This document shows, piece after piece, positions 27,209 to 37,087 of a DNA stretch of 64,000 bases (its first letter is position 1; each line of letters starts with the position of its first letter). The notes beneath the pieces are model-generated. The model did not search any database. It had not been told where the DNA came from and saw only the letters and a program-made list of their open reading frames with translations. The stretch is taken from contig CASFNG010000007.1 in NCBI GenBank assembly GCA_949296075.1, positions 62,001 to 126,000 on the forward strand. The letters are read 5' to 3'. Source of the stretch: an uncultured Parabacteroides sp. GTDB taxonomy: Bacteria; Bacteroidota; Bacteroidia; Bacteroidales; Tannerellaceae. Both the position numbers and the translations under genes were made by a program.

Positions 27209-28132
27209 ATGGAAAAGTACGAACTGATTACCATACTGGGCCCTACCGCCTCCGGGAAAACGGGTTTCGCCGCCGCGCTCGCCGCTCGCATGGACACGGA
27301 GATCATCAGCGCCGACTCCCGGCAGATCTACCGCTCGATGGACATCGGCACCGGCAAGGATCTCGCAAACTATGAGGTAGGCGGGAAGCATGTCCCCTAC
27401 CATCTGATCGATATTCGCGAGCCGGGCTACAAGTATAATGTATTCGAGTACCAGCACGACTTCTTCCGGGTGTATGAGGAAATCCGGAGAAGAGGAAAAC
27501 TACCGATCCTTTGCGGAGGGACAGGCATGTATATCGAGGCGGTACTGAAGGGATACAAGCTGCTCGACGTACCGCCTAACCCGGCATTGAGGGCATCGCT
27601 GAAAGGGAAGACACTCCAAGAGCTGGAGAATATCCTCGCCTCATACAAAGTCTTGCACAACAAGACCGACGTGGACAGCGCGCAACGTGCGATCCGTGCT
27701 ATCGAGATCGAGGAGTATTATAAGACACAAGCTCCTGACGTAAACGAATATGCCCCGGTAAAGAGCCTGATCGTCGGTATCGATATTGACCGTGAACGAC
27801 GCCGTTCGAAAATATCAGACCGATTGCGGGCTCGCTTGAACGAAGGCATGGTGGACGAGGTTCGGGGACTGTTAGCGAAAGGCCTCAAGCCAGAGGATCT
27901 CATCTACTACGGGTTGGAATATAAGTACCTCACCCTTTATGTCACCGGCCAGCTGACTTACGACGAAATGTTCGCTCAATTAGAGATAGCCATACATCAA
28001 TTCGCCAAAAGGCAAATGACCTGGTTCCGGGGAATGGAGCGGAGAGGCTTCCAAATCCACTGGATAGAGGCCGGATTGCCCACCGAGGAAAAAATAAACA
28101 TCACCTTACGACTCCTAAACAATCAGCTATGA
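27209..28132 (+). CDS. miaA: tRNA dimethylallyltransferase
   Basis: Prenylates A37 of tRNAs reading UNN codons. 307 residues. P-loop GPTASGKT at residues 10-17, then SADSRQIYRSMDIGTGK and ILCGGTGMYIEAVLKGY, and the C-terminal QFAKRQMTWFRG, all MiaA signatures. Its TGA overlaps the kdsA ATG (ATGA), so kdsA is translationally coupled. Confidence 0.96.
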   Translation: MEKYELITILGPTASGKTGFAAALAARMDTEIISADSRQIYRSMDIGTGKDLANYEVGGKHVPYHLIDIREPGYKYNVFEYQHDFFRVYEEIRRRGKLPILCGGTGMYIEAVLKGYKLLDVPPNPALRASLKGKTLQELENILASYKVLHNKTDVDSAQRAIRAIEIEEYYKTQAPDVNEYAPVKSLIVGIDIDRERRRSKISDRLRARLNEGMVDEVRGLLAKGLKPEDLIYYGLEYKYLTLYVTGQLTYDEMFAQLEIAIHQFAKRQMTWFRGMERRGFQIHWIEAGLPTEEKINITLRLLNNQL

Positions 28133-28932
28133 TAACGATAAACGACTTGAACAAGGATGGGAAGTTCTTCTTGATGGCAGGTCCCTGCGTAATAGAGGGA
28201 GAGGAAATGGCGCTGCGAATCGCCGAGAAAATAACAGAAATAACGGAAAAATTGGGTATCCCTTACATATTCAAGGGCTCGTATCGGAAAGCGAACCGCT
28301 CCCGACTGGACTCTTTCACCGGGATAGGCGACGAGAAGGCGCTACGGATCTTGCGGAAGGTCGGGGAGACATTCCAGATCCCTACCGTGACCGACATCCA
28401 CGAAAGCCACGAGGCGGCGATGGCGGCGGAATACGTGGATGTACTCCAGATACCGGCTTTCCTATGCCGTCAGACAGATCTATTGGTAGCGGCGGCAAGG
28501 ACAGGCAAGATCGTGAACATAAAAAAGGGACAGTTCCTCTCGCCTGACGCCATGCGATTCGCAGTCCAGAAGGTAGTGGACGCAGGTAATCCGCAAGTCA
28601 TGATCACCGAGCGGGGAACCACCTTCGGCTATACGGATTTAGTGGTGGACTTCCGGGGAATTCCCCAGATGCAAGCGTTCGGCTTCCCCGTCATCATGGA
28701 CGCGACTCACTCGCTGCAACAGCCCAACCAAGCCTCAGGCGTGACAGGTGGCCTACCCGCCTTGATCGAGACCATCGCGAAAGCCGCCATAGCCATCGGA
28801 GCGGACGGATTGTTCATCGAGACGCATCCAGAGCCCAGCCAAGCCAAATCCGATGGAGCGAACATGCTACGGCTCGATCTGCTGGAAGGCCTTCTCACCC
28901 GTCTGGTTCGCTTACGGCAAGCGATCCTATAA
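28129..28932 (+). CDS. kdsA: 3-deoxy-D-manno-octulosonate 8-phosphate synthase, metal-dependent type
   Basis: Condenses phosphoenolpyruvate with arabinose 5-phosphate to make KDO-8-phosphate for lipopolysaccharide. 267 residues. Core motifs: LMAGPCVIEGEE, FKGSYRKANRSR, DIHE, LQIPAFLCRQTDLL, IKKGQFLSP, ITERGTTFGY, DATHSLQQP and ETHPEPSQAKSD. The AGPC cysteine is the metal ligand of class II KdsA; E. coli has Asn at that site and needs no metal. So this enzyme is predicted to need a divalent metal. Confidence 0.97.
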   Translation: MITINDLNKDGKFFLMAGPCVIEGEEMALRIAEKITEITEKLGIPYIFKGSYRKANRSRLDSFTGIGDEKALRILRKVGETFQIPTVTDIHESHEAAMAAEYVDVLQIPAFLCRQTDLLVAAARTGKIVNIKKGQFLSPDAMRFAVQKVVDAGNPQVMITERGTTFGYTDLVVDFRGIPQMQAFGFPVIMDATHSLQQPNQASGVTGGLPALIETIAKAAIAIGADGLFIETHPEPSQAKSDGANMLRLDLLEGLLTRLVRLRQAIL

Positions 28933-28976
28933 GATAAAAAAGAAAGGGAGCATAAAAGCTCCCTTTCTTTTTTATC
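28933..28976. terminator. Bidirectional terminator kdsA / Crp-family gene
   Basis: Perfect 19-bp inverted repeat (28933-28951 and 28958-28976) with a 6-base loop; the GC core GGGAGC/GCTCCC is flanked by A and T runs on both sides, so it ends both convergent genes. Confidence 0.93.
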
Positions 28977-29001
28977 TATCCCGATCAATTTGTCAACTTT
29001 G

Positions 29002-29703
29002 TTATCCCATCCGGCTGATTTTCTTCAGGCGATCCTCATCGATCAGCTTGATCTTACGGCCATCCAAGGCGATAATATGCTCCGCCACGAAAGTCGATAA
29101 GGTACGGATCGCGTTAGACGTAGTCATATTCGACAAATTAGCCAGATCCTCACGGGCCAGATAGATGCTCAATGTGGCGCCATCCTCCTCCAACCCGTAA
29201 CTATCCTTCAAGAATAACAAAGATTCAGCCAAACGCCCGCGAATATGCTTCTGCGTGAGGTTCACCGTACGTTCGTCCGCTATGCCTAAGTCAATGGACA
29301 ACTGGCGGATAAAGAACATGGCCAAATTCGGATTGCTCATCAGCAGGTCTTTCACGACAGTCATAGGAATCAGGCAAACGGTGGAAGCCTCAAAAGCGGA
29401 AGCGTTCGTCAAATAATCCTCTTGAGCGAAACTAGCCCGGTAACCAAAATACTGCACTGGCTTAATCATCCGGATAATCTGGCTCCTGCCTCCTACGCCA
29501 TCCTTGAAAATCTTTACTTTACCCTTTAATAAGCACATCATATCCTTTGGTTCGTCACCCTCGCAATAGATCAACTCGTTACGTTTGAAATGCTGGATCG
29601 TCGAATTACCACGGAGGATCTCCCGCTCTTTTTCGGTCAATACCCTCCAAACTTCTGATAAACTAGCCGAGAAATCGACTTCTTCTTTTTGCTGTTTAAC
29701 CAC
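29002..29703 (-). CDS. Crp/Fnr-family transcriptional regulator
   Basis: 233 residues. N-terminal cyclic-nucleotide-type beta barrel (about residues 30-140: RNELIYCEGDEPKDMMCLLKG), a dimer helix with SNPNLAMFFIRQLS, and a C-terminal winged helix (HIRGRLAESLLFL, LAREDLANLSNMTTSNAIRT). It lacks the FNR N-terminal cysteine cluster and the cAMP-binding Arg-Ser signature, so the signal is unknown. It belongs to the group of Bacteroidetes Crp-like regulators. A TGTTA-CA-TAACA palindrome lies just downstream of its -7 box. Confidence 0.92.
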   Translation of the reverse strand: MVKQQKEEVDFSASLSEVWRVLTEKEREILRGNSTIQHFKRNELIYCEGDEPKDMMCLLKGKVKIFKDGVGGRSQIIRMIKPVQYFGYRASFAQEDYLTNASAFEASTVCLIPMTVVKDLLMSNPNLAMFFIRQLSIDLGIADERTVNLTQKHIRGRLAESLLFLKDSYGLEEDGATLSIYLAREDLANLSNMTTSNAIRTLSTFVAEHIIALDGRKIKLIDEDRLKKISRMG

Positions 29704-29706
29704 AAC

Positions 29707-29739
29707 TGTTACATAACATAATTACGAAGCACAAATATA
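29707..29739 (-). promoter_or_regulatory. Promoter and possible autoregulatory site of the Crp-family gene
   Basis: Minus-strand -7 box TATATTTG at 29739-29732; palindrome TGTTACATAACA at 29707-29718 between the box and the start codon, placed for autorepression. The -33 box is not evident. Role of the palindrome is inferred. Confidence 0.45.
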
Positions 29740-29841
29740 CAATTTTTCTTTTTATAATGAGAAAACATTTTCACGATTAATCTAATGATATGATAACATT
29801 TTACTTTCTTTTACCTCCAAACTTAGATTTATTCATTATGT

Positions 29842-32079
29842 TTGCCTCTAAAGAATGTAAAATCGTTGAGAAAGCTATATTCGATAGCCATCTGGATCTT
29901 GATCGTTCTCAATGGCATTCCCGCCAGAGGGAGCGAGACGCGTGATGACAGACTCTCGCCACTGACGCCCGAGCGTAGGGAAACGATCAGGCGAGCGGAC
30001 TCGATCATGCGCATCGTCATCCGGAAAGCGACCGAATACGAGAACACGGTCTCAGAATATGACGCGCGTATCTACACCAAGGGGCGCACGGAGATACTGA
30101 GACAGAACATCCTGATCCGGCTGGCTCCACACATCATCCCCGTCGATTGGAAAAACAAGGATATGCTATTCGAGATGGTGAGCCAATCCACCTACACCTC
30201 CCCCAACCACTACACGCACAACTTGGAGGCCGTCAACGGGAATAGCATCCCTGACGGGAAGAAGCAGGAGGAGGTACTGGCCTTCCTGAACCTGAACGTC
30301 TATTCGCCCACCGTCTACAACGACGCCATTTTCATGCCTATCGCCGAGAACGCTTTCGATCACTACGCGTTCAACCTCGAATCATCGGAGGAAGTCCAGG
30401 GATACACCATCTACAAGATCAGTTTCCTGCCCAAGCAATGGAGCCAAAAGTTAGCATGCGGCTACCTATACATCGTGGACCAGGTCTGGTCTATCGACAG
30501 GATCGACATAAACGGGCGCTACTCGTTCGCTGAATTCAACTTGGCCATGAGCTACGGACGCGACTCAAGCCAGTTCATCCTCCCCACCCAAGCGGATCTT
30601 TTCCTGCGTTACAAGGTATTGGGCAACACGATCGTCTCGACATATCATTCCTCCTTTCAATACCAGCGGGTAAAGAGAATAGAGACAGCCTCCGCACGGC
30701 ATTCGCGAAGGGCCTCCTTGGATCTGACCAGCTACGCCCAGATCTCGGCAGATACGATCCCGATCGTGAAAGACCCGGCGTTTTGGGCAGAGCACAGGGA
30801 TCTCCCCTTGATGCCGGAAGAGGAGGCCCTATATCAAATGGTTGGGGCGAAAGAGGGGAAAGGCACCGACACGACCGAGAATAACCTGCGGAGGTACGTC
30901 AAGCTGACCAAGCAGCTGACCAATACCGTCAACATGGATTTCAAATCGACACGCATCAAATACTCCGGATTGCTCAACCCCTTTCAATTAGGTTACTCAG
31001 CGCGTAACGGAATCACCTACAAGCAGGCGTTCCGCGTCCGGAAGCTATTCGATCGAGACAGGCAAATACGTTTCAACCCGGAAGTGGGCTACGTGTTCAA
31101 ACGCAAGCAACTGTTCTTCAAGATACGGGGTGAATGGGAATATCTACCCCAAAGGATGGGGACCTTGTCCTTGGAGGTGGCGAACGACAACGAGAGCTAT
31201 TCCTCCGAGATCACGGACAGGATCAATGAGGAACTGCGGGATTCCACCTTCAATTTCGAGGATTTAGACTTGGAGTACTTCAAGCATTACTACGCGGAGC
31301 TAAAAAACGACATCGAGCTGTCCAACGGTTTCCTGCTGACCACGGGAATCTCTTACCATCGGCGGATCCCGACCAAGAGACAGGCGGCGATCAATCCGGG
31401 GGAAGACGTGACCGAGATCCTGAACCAAGAGTACAACGACTTCGTCCCGGCCATCGGTATATCCTACACCCCACGGCAATATTACCGCATGGACGGCTAC
31501 AAGAAAGAATATGTGTATTCCTATTATCCCACATTGTCCATCGAATTCGCGAAAGCTATCCCAGGAATCGGGGAAAGCACCGGCGACTATGCCCGAATCG
31601 AGGCCGACATTCACCAAAGCCTGATGCTGGGCCTGTGCCGTCGGCTGAACTATCACGTCAGCGGCGGGCTCTATACACGCCAGCGATCCACCTATTTCGC
31701 CGATTTCAAGTATTTCGCCAGAAGGAATTTCCCGGAGACCTGGGACGATCAGATCGGTGGCGTGTTCAATTTGCTGAAAGGGGAGTGGTACAACGCCTCC
31801 GACAAATATGTGCAGGCCCATCTCATGTACGAGAGCCCTTTCGTGCTCTTCAAGATCTTACGTATCAATTCCAAGAGGAAGTTCCTGAGGATGGTCTCGC
31901 GGTATATCCTCTCCGAGCGTTTTTACCTGAGCCAGCTCTGGACTCCTATGCTGCCCAGCTATACAGAGATCGGGTACGGGATCGGGAATCACCTGTTCAA
32001 TATCGCGGCATTCGCCTCATTCGACCGCTGGGAATACCAAGGGATGGGCTTTAAGTTCGCGTTCGAGCTATTTCAATGA
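29842..32079 (+). CDS. DUF5686 family outer-membrane-associated protein
   Basis: 745 residues from TTG 29842 (TTG 29866 is another option); the nearby ATG at 29838 is out of frame. N-terminal signal (LYSIAIWILIVLNGIPARG) followed by the DUF5686 region: RRADSIMRIVIRKATEYEN, YDARIYTKG, GYTIYKISFLPKQ, GYLYIVDQVWSIDRIDI. The C-terminal half (about residues 370-745) consists of alternating beta-strand sequence ending WEYQGMGFKFAFELFQ, i.e. an aromatic C-terminal residue typical of outer-membrane barrels. The common N-terminal CarboxypepD_reg-like domain of the family is absent here. Function unknown. It overlaps the convergent next gene by 7 bases. Confidence 0.82.
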   Translation: MPLKNVKSLRKLYSIAIWILIVLNGIPARGSETRDDRLSPLTPERRETIRRADSIMRIVIRKATEYENTVSEYDARIYTKGRTEILRQNILIRLAPHIIPVDWKNKDMLFEMVSQSTYTSPNHYTHNLEAVNGNSIPDGKKQEEVLAFLNLNVYSPTVYNDAIFMPIAENAFDHYAFNLESSEEVQGYTIYKISFLPKQWSQKLACGYLYIVDQVWSIDRIDINGRYSFAEFNLAMSYGRDSSQFILPTQADLFLRYKVLGNTIVSTYHSSFQYQRVKRIETASARHSRRASLDLTSYAQISADTIPIVKDPAFWAEHRDLPLMPEEEALYQMVGAKEGKGTDTTENNLRRYVKLTKQLTNTVNMDFKSTRIKYSGLLNPFQLGYSARNGITYKQAFRVRKLFDRDRQIRFNPEVGYVFKRKQLFFKIRGEWEYLPQRMGTLSLEVANDNESYSSEITDRINEELRDSTFNFEDLDLEYFKHYYAELKNDIELSNGFLLTTGISYHRRIPTKRQAAINPGEDVTEILNQEYNDFVPAIGISYTPRQYYRMDGYKKEYVYSYYPTLSIEFAKAIPGIGESTGDYARIEADIHQSLMLGLCRRLNYHVSGGLYTRQRSTYFADFKYFARRNFPETWDDQIGGVFNLLKGEWYNASDKYVQAHLMYESPFVLFKILRINSKRKFLRMVSRYILSERFYLSQLWTPMLPSYTEIGYGIGNHLFNIAAFASFDRWEYQGMGFKFAFELFQ

Positions 32080-32948
32080 GCCGTAATAGGGCGGGCAACC
32101 AGCAAGCCTACGCAGCGCTTGATCCCCGTCATGTATTCCACTAATGAGGAGGGTTGCACGATCACCTTACCGACGACAGAGGAAGCGTGTATGAAGGTCA
32201 ACTCGCCCTCTCGCCAATAGGCGATCCCGGTATGCGTCACGTCCAGTCCCTTGATCGAGGTAACGAAGCTGATTATATCGCCATTTCGTATGCCTCCCTC
32301 CAGACGCGCCAACTCCTCCTTCGGGATATAATAATGCGGGCGGCCATTGATCGCCCTCTCCCTATCCCGCATCACGCGGACAAGCTCCGGGTGACCCTCC
32401 AACTGCCGGTAGCGATCCGGGTGCGCCGATATAAACGATAACGCTAACCGCCACGGGGAACCGCCCAACTCACGAGTGATATCCCGTACGATCCCCTTCC
32501 GCTCATTCTCATAGACCCAGTCTGTCATATAATGCAACCGGTCGGTATACCCCCGGATCATACCCTCCCGGTAACGTATCTCACGCAAGTTATCAAGGAA
32601 GGAAGAAAAAGAGGGGCTCTCCTCCCGCAGGGTACGGGCTAAAGCCAAGACGCTCTCCACGAATGTCGTGCAATCCATTTCCCGCAAGTTGGCTACCAGA
32701 CCTTCCGGTTCCTGCTCCAACGTCCCTCCCACGTAAGGCGTCTCCCGGAAAAACAAGGCGGTACGGATCAACAGATCCTCAAGATCCCCGCCAGCCTCCT
32801 CCTCCATCGAACACACATAACGCTCGAACACGACGCTATCTTCCGCCGTGTAATACAACGGGAAGGAACGCTCATCAGCCCGGATCATGCCCAAACTCCA
32901 CAAAAACGAACACACAAACACGAGAATCGCTATCCTGCCCATGCTCAA
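32073..32948 (-). CDS. DUF1460 family protein (NlpC/P60-like amidase)
   Basis: 291 residues with a signal peptide (IAILVFVCSFLWSLGMIRA). DUF1460 proteins have a cysteine-peptidase-like fold related to NlpC/P60 and are thought to act as N-acetylmuramoyl-L-alanine amidases. The likely nucleophile is in REMDCTTFVESVLAL and the His in LDVTHTGIAY; PHYYIP and NGDIISFVTSIKGLD are other conserved parts. Its start overlaps the uvrB stop by 4 bases, so it is co-translated with uvrB. Confidence 0.85.
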   Translation of the reverse strand: MSMGRIAILVFVCSFLWSLGMIRADERSFPLYYTAEDSVVFERYVCSMEEEAGGDLEDLLIRTALFFRETPYVGGTLEQEPEGLVANLREMDCTTFVESVLALARTLREESPSFSSFLDNLREIRYREGMIRGYTDRLHYMTDWVYENERKGIVRDITRELGGSPWRLALSFISAHPDRYRQLEGHPELVRVMRDRERAINGRPHYYIPKEELARLEGGIRNGDIISFVTSIKGLDVTHTGIAYWREGELTFIHASSVVGKVIVQPSSLVEYMTGIKRCVGLLVARPITAH

Positions 32949-34966
32949 TCCTTCTTCGTCTTCAACATATCCTCTAACCGGATCAGCTCATCCCGATACT
33001 GGGCAGCCTCGATAAACTCCAGTTTCTTCGCGGCTTCCATCATCTGCTTGCGGGTACGCTCGATCGCCTTCTCAAGCTGTGCCCGGCTCATATATTGCAC
33101 CACAGGATCAGCCGCCAAGGTAGGCTCCGGCTCCACATAAGCGTAAGGCTCTGCCGCCTGCTGCCTTTCCACTAACATAGAGACGCTGTTTTTCATCACC
33201 TGCCGCGGGGTAATACCATGCGCCTTGTTATAAGCCATTTGTTTCTCCCGTCGACGGTTCGTCTCCTCCATCGTCTGCCGCATGCTATCCGTGATCCGAT
33301 CCGCATAGAAGATCACCATCCCGTTCACGTTGCGTGCCGCCCGACCAGCCGTCTGCGTCAGCGAACGATGCGAGCGCAAGAAGCCTTCCTTGTCTGCGTC
33401 CAAGATAGCCACCAAAGAGACCTCCGGCAAATCCAAGCCCTCACGCAGCAGGTTCACGCCAATCAGCACGTCGAACAGCCCTTTCCGCAGGTCATCCATG
33501 ATCTGCACCCGCTCCAAGGTATCCACGTCGCTATGGATATAGTTGCAACGGACGCCCAAACGGGTCATATACGAGGTCAGCTCCTCCGCCATCCGTTTGG
33601 TCAGGGTCGTGACTAAGATCCGCTCATCCTTCGCGGCGCGGCGCGTGATCTCTTCCATCAGATCATCTATCTGATTCAGGGTAGGGCGTACCTCGATCAC
33701 GGGATCCAGCAGACCGGTCGGTCGGATCACCTGCTCCACCACGACACCTTCGCTCTTCTCCAACTCATAGTCCGCCGGAGTAGCGCTCACGTAAATCGCC
33801 AAAGGGGTGAGCGACTCGAACTCCTCGAAGGTGAGCGGCCGGTTGTCCATCGCCGCAGGCAGACGGAAACCATACTCCACCAAGTTCTTCTTCCTCGCGT
33901 AATCCCCACCATACATCGCCCGGATCTGGGGAATAGTCACGTGGCTCTCGTCCACCACCAACAAGAAATCTTTCGGGAAATAGTCTAACAGGCAGAAAGG
34001 ACGCTCGCCTGCCTCCCGGCCATCGAAATAGCGGGAATAGTTCTCGATCCCTGAGCAATGCCCCAACTCACGTATCATCTCCAGGTCGAAGGTGACCCGC
34101 TCATACAATCGTTTCGCCTCGAAAGGCTTTCCGATCTCCTTCAGATATTCTACCTGCGTCCCCAGATCCACGTCGATCTGGCTGATCGCCTTATTGATCC
34201 GGTCCTGCGTGGTGACAAACAGGTTGGTCGGATAGATATTCAGCTCGTCCTGCTCGTCGAACTCCTCGCCCGTCTGCGGATCGAACGAAGAGATACGGTC
34301 GATCTCATCGTCCCAGAACTCGATCCGGTAGGCCATCCCGTCGAAGGTCTCGATCGCAGGAAAAATATCGACCGTATCCCCATTCACCCGGAAACAGCCG
34401 CTCTTGAACTCCAACTTGTTGTTCACATAAAGCGCCTCCACGAAGCGGCGCAGCAACCGGTCGCGGTCAATACGTGCGCCTCGCTCCAGATGGATCACCT
34501 TCTCCGCGAAGGCGGTAGGATCCGCCATACCGTAAAGGCAGGAGACGGAAGAGACCACGATCACGTCTTTCCGCCCGGAGAGCAAGGAAGCCGTAGCCCG
34601 CAAACGCAGCTTGTCGATCTCCTCGTTGATCGCCAAGTCCTTCTCGATATAGGTATCTGTCGAGGGAAGATAGGCCTCCGGCTGGTAATAATCGTAATAA
34701 GAGACGAAATACTCCACGGCGTTGTTCGGGAAGAAAGCCTTGAACTCGCTGTACAGCTGCGCGGCGAGCGTCTTGTTATGGCTCAGGATCAGGGTAGGCC
34801 GCTGGACCTCCTTGATGACGTTGGCGATGGTGAATGTCTTTCCGGATCCTGTCACCCCGAGAAGGGTTTGGAAAGGCACGCCGCTCTTGATCCCTTCCGA
34901 CAAAGCAGCGATCGCCTCGGGCTGGTCGCCCGTGGGACTGAAGGAGGAGGATATTTCAAAATTCAT
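32945..34966 (-). CDS. uvrB: Excinuclease ABC subunit B
   Basis: Damage-verification helicase of nucleotide excision repair, 673 residues. P-loop GVTGSGKTF, beta-hairpin YFVSYYDYYQPEAYLPSTD, DEXX-type VVDESHV, SATPADYE, helicase motifs DVLIGVNLLREGLDLPEVSLVAILDADKEGF (split over two motifs) and TAGRAARN, and the C-terminal UVR helix pair LEKAIERTRKQMMEAAKKLE that binds UvrC. Full length. Confidence 0.98.
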   Translation of the reverse strand: MNFEISSSFSPTGDQPEAIAALSEGIKSGVPFQTLLGVTGSGKTFTIANVIKEVQRPTLILSHNKTLAAQLYSEFKAFFPNNAVEYFVSYYDYYQPEAYLPSTDTYIEKDLAINEEIDKLRLRATASLLSGRKDVIVVSSVSCLYGMADPTAFAEKVIHLERGARIDRDRLLRRFVEALYVNNKLEFKSGCFRVNGDTVDIFPAIETFDGMAYRIEFWDDEIDRISSFDPQTGEEFDEQDELNIYPTNLFVTTQDRINKAISQIDVDLGTQVEYLKEIGKPFEAKRLYERVTFDLEMIRELGHCSGIENYSRYFDGREAGERPFCLLDYFPKDFLLVVDESHVTIPQIRAMYGGDYARKKNLVEYGFRLPAAMDNRPLTFEEFESLTPLAIYVSATPADYELEKSEGVVVEQVIRPTGLLDPVIEVRPTLNQIDDLMEEITRRAAKDERILVTTLTKRMAEELTSYMTRLGVRCNYIHSDVDTLERVQIMDDLRKGLFDVLIGVNLLREGLDLPEVSLVAILDADKEGFLRSHRSLTQTAGRAARNVNGMVIFYADRITDSMRQTMEETNRRREKQMAYNKAHGITPRQVMKNSVSMLVERQQAAEPYAYVEPEPTLAADPVVQYMSRAQLEKAIERTRKQMMEAAKKLEFIEAAQYRDELIRLEDMLKTKKD

Positions 34967-34969
34967 TCC

Positions 34970-35167
34970 TTATCCTATCTGCTGTTTTTTAGGCATAATC
35001 AGCCACAATATGATATAAAGCAAGATGCCGACCCCGGCGAAAAAGACCATCAGTACCCAAACCACCCGGATAACCGTCGGGTCAAGGTCTAAATACTCCG
35101 CTATCCCGGCACAAACACCGCCCAACATCTTATTGTCGGAACGGGTCAATCTCCTTTTCTCGTCCAT
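34970..35167 (-). CDS. PspC domain small membrane protein
   Basis: 65 residues: RLTRSDNKMLGGVCAGIAEY and LDLDPTVIRVVWVLMVF are the PspC signature, with one to two membrane helices after it. Phage-shock-protein-C-like proteins sense or buffer envelope stress. First gene of the minus-strand group with uvrB (3 bases apart). Confidence 0.9.
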   Translation of the reverse strand: MDEKRRLTRSDNKMLGGVCAGIAEYLDLDPTVIRVVWVLMVFFAGVGILLYIILWLIMPKKQQIG

Positions 35168-35254
35168 AGTCTCACGAATTAATTGTTAGCCAAACAAAGG
35201 TATAAATAAAAGGCGAGATTCACGGCAAGAGTATCCCAATATTAAGAAATGGGA

Positions 35255-35281
35255 AAGGGGAGGAAAATATCCCCTCCCCTT
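35255..35281. terminator. Hairpin downstream of hcp
   Basis: AAGGGGAGG (35255-35263) pairs with CCTCCCCTT (35273-35281). It lies between hcp and the pspC gene and may end hcp transcription, though the following T run on the minus strand is weak. Nothing else is visible in 35168-35352. Confidence 0.5.
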
Positions 35282-35352
35282 CCTTTAATTCTCCTCGCCA
35301 CACCGGGGTAAGCCGGAAAACAACGCCGTCGCCCCATCCGGGGCCTGTCCGC

Positions 35353-37011
35353 CTATCGCAGCCCGAACACTTTCAGATCCTCGTCAACCGTATTGATGCC
35401 GGCAATGCCGAAGTTCTCCACCAGCACCTTCGCCACGTTAGGCGAGAGGAAGGCAGGCAAGGTCGGCCCTAAATGAATGTTCTTCACGCCAAGGCTCAGG
35501 AGCGCAAGCAACACGATCACCGCCTTCTGCTCGTACCAAGCGATATTGTAAGCGATGGGCAGCTCGTTGACATCATTCAGCTGGAACACCTCTTTCAGCT
35601 TCAAGGCGATCAGCGCCAAGGAGTAGCTATCGTTGCACTGCCCGGCATCGAGCACACGGGGAATGCCGTTGATGTCGCCGAGCGGCAATTTGTTGTAACG
35701 ATATTTCGCGCACCCAGCCGTCAGGATCACGCAGTCTTTCGGGAGCGCCTGCGCAAACTCCGTGTAATACGAGCGGTCTTTCATACGTCCGTCGCAGCCC
35801 GCCATCACGATAAACTTACGGATAGCCCCCGTCTTCACGGCATCCACTACCTTGTCGGCGAGCGAGAACACCTGCGCGTGGGCGAACCCGCCGACCACGG
35901 AGCCATGCTCGATCTCCGTCGGGGCCTCGCATTTCTTGGCCAGCTCGATGATCTCGCTGAAATCCTTCTTCCCGTCGGCATCAGCCGCGATATGCTTCCA
36001 CCCCGGGAAGCCGGTGCTGTTGGTCGTATAGACCCGGCCGGAATAAGAAGCCTTCGCCGTAGGCGGGACGATGCAGTTGGTGGTGAACAGGATCGGCCCG
36101 TTGAAGGTCTCGAACTCCTCGCGCTGTTTCCACCAAGCGTTCCCGTAATTGCCCTTCAAGTGGGTATATTTCTTCAATCGGGGATAATAATGCGCGGGCA
36201 ACATCTCGCCATGCGTATAAATATCGATACCGCTATCCTTGCTTTGCTCAAGCAGCTGCTCTATATCATTCAGGTCGTGTCCGCTCACCAAGATGCCCGG
36301 GCGGTTCCCTACTGAAATGGAGACCTCCGTGATCTCCGGGTTCCCGTAGGCCTCCGTGTTCGCCTTATCCAGAAGCGCCATCGCCTTCACGCCCCACTCG
36401 CCGGTAGCCAAGACAAGATTCGTGAGCGCGGCGGCATCCTCATTCAGCGCCAGCTCGCCCAACGCATGGATCATGAACTCGTTGATCGCCGGATCCACCT
36501 GACCTAAACGGGCGGCGTGCTCCAGGTAGGCGGCCATTCCTTTCAGCCCATACATCGTAAGCTCCTTCAGCGAACGCACATCCTCGTCCTTCTCAGCCAG
36601 TACGCCAACCGTTTTCGCCTTCTCTCCATAGGTATCGCGACCACCTTTCCAGGTAAGGCTGTCCAACTCCGGCAGACGTACCCCCTTCTCGGTCATCCGG
36701 CTGACGATCTTATCCCGCCAAGCGATAGCCTGATCCACCCGGTCATAAATACTCTCCAAGTCGAAATTGGCGTTCGTGATCGTAGAGAACAAGGCGTCGT
36801 TCACGAAATCATACAGTTTCCCTCTATCCGGGCAGCCACCGTCGCGTCCGGCATCGCAGAGCCCGGCCGCGGCACATATCCCTTTCACGAAGTGAAGCAG
36901 CAGATCCTGCGCGTTAGCCACCTCGGGCTTCTTTCCACATACTCCCACGAGCTTGCAACCGGCTCCACCGGCGGTCTCCTGACATTGATAACAAAACATT
37001 TTAGCGTCCAT
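35353..37011 (-). CDS. hcp: Hybrid cluster protein (hydroxylamine reductase), class I
   Basis: 552 residues. Hcp reduces NO to N2O and hydroxylamine to ammonia, protecting anaerobes from nitrosative stress. The N-terminal cysteines have spacing CX2CX8CX5C ([13 protein letters not shown]...VGVC), the class I arrangement of strict anaerobes that carries a [4Fe-4S] cluster. Ligands of the hybrid cluster are in [45 protein letters not shown] and [10 protein letters not shown]. No hcr reductase gene is adjacent. An FNR-type palindrome precedes it at an activator position. Confidence 0.97.
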   Translation of the reverse strand: MDAKMFCYQCQETAGGAGCKLVGVCGKKPEVANAQDLLLHFVKGICAAAGLCDAGRDGGCPDRGKLYDFVNDALFSTITNANFDLESIYDRVDQAIAWRDKIVSRMTEKGVRLPELDSLTWKGGRDTYGEKAKTVGVLAEKDEDVRSLKELTMYGLKGMAAYLEHAARLGQVDPAINEFMIHALGELALNEDAAALTNLVLATGEWGVKAMALLDKANTEAYGNPEITEVSISVGNRPGILVSGHDLNDIEQLLEQSKDSGIDIYTHGEMLPAHYYPRLKKYTHLKGNYGNAWWKQREEFETFNGPILFTTNCIVPPTAKASYSGRVYTTNSTGFPGWKHIAADADGKKDFSEIIELAKKCEAPTEIEHGSVVGGFAHAQVFSLADKVVDAVKTGAIRKFIVMAGCDGRMKDRSYYTEFAQALPKDCVILTAGCAKYRYNKLPLGDINGIPRVLDAGQCNDSYSLALIALKLKEVFQLNDVNELPIAYNIAWYEQKAVIVLLALLSLGVKNIHLGPTLPAFLSPNVAKVLVENFGIAGINTVDEDLKVFGLR

Positions 37012-37052
37012 AGTCGTTTTATTTAGGTGTCTTACAATATTCGAAAATCATC

Positions 37053-37076
37053 AGGAACAATCCTTTGGATGTTCCT
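37053..37076. repeat. Inverted repeat in the hcp leader
   Basis: AGGAACA (37053-37059) and TGTTCCT (37070-37076) with a 10-base spacer, about 41-65 bases before the hcp start and just after the predicted transcription start. Could form a leader hairpin or a second protein site. Purpose unknown. Confidence 0.4.
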
Positions 37077-37087
37077 CAGGTTTGTCG

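Noticed and set aside
34058-35092. 344-residue + ORF opposite uvrB
   Set aside because: Antisense shadow; uvrB motifs are complete on the minus strand.
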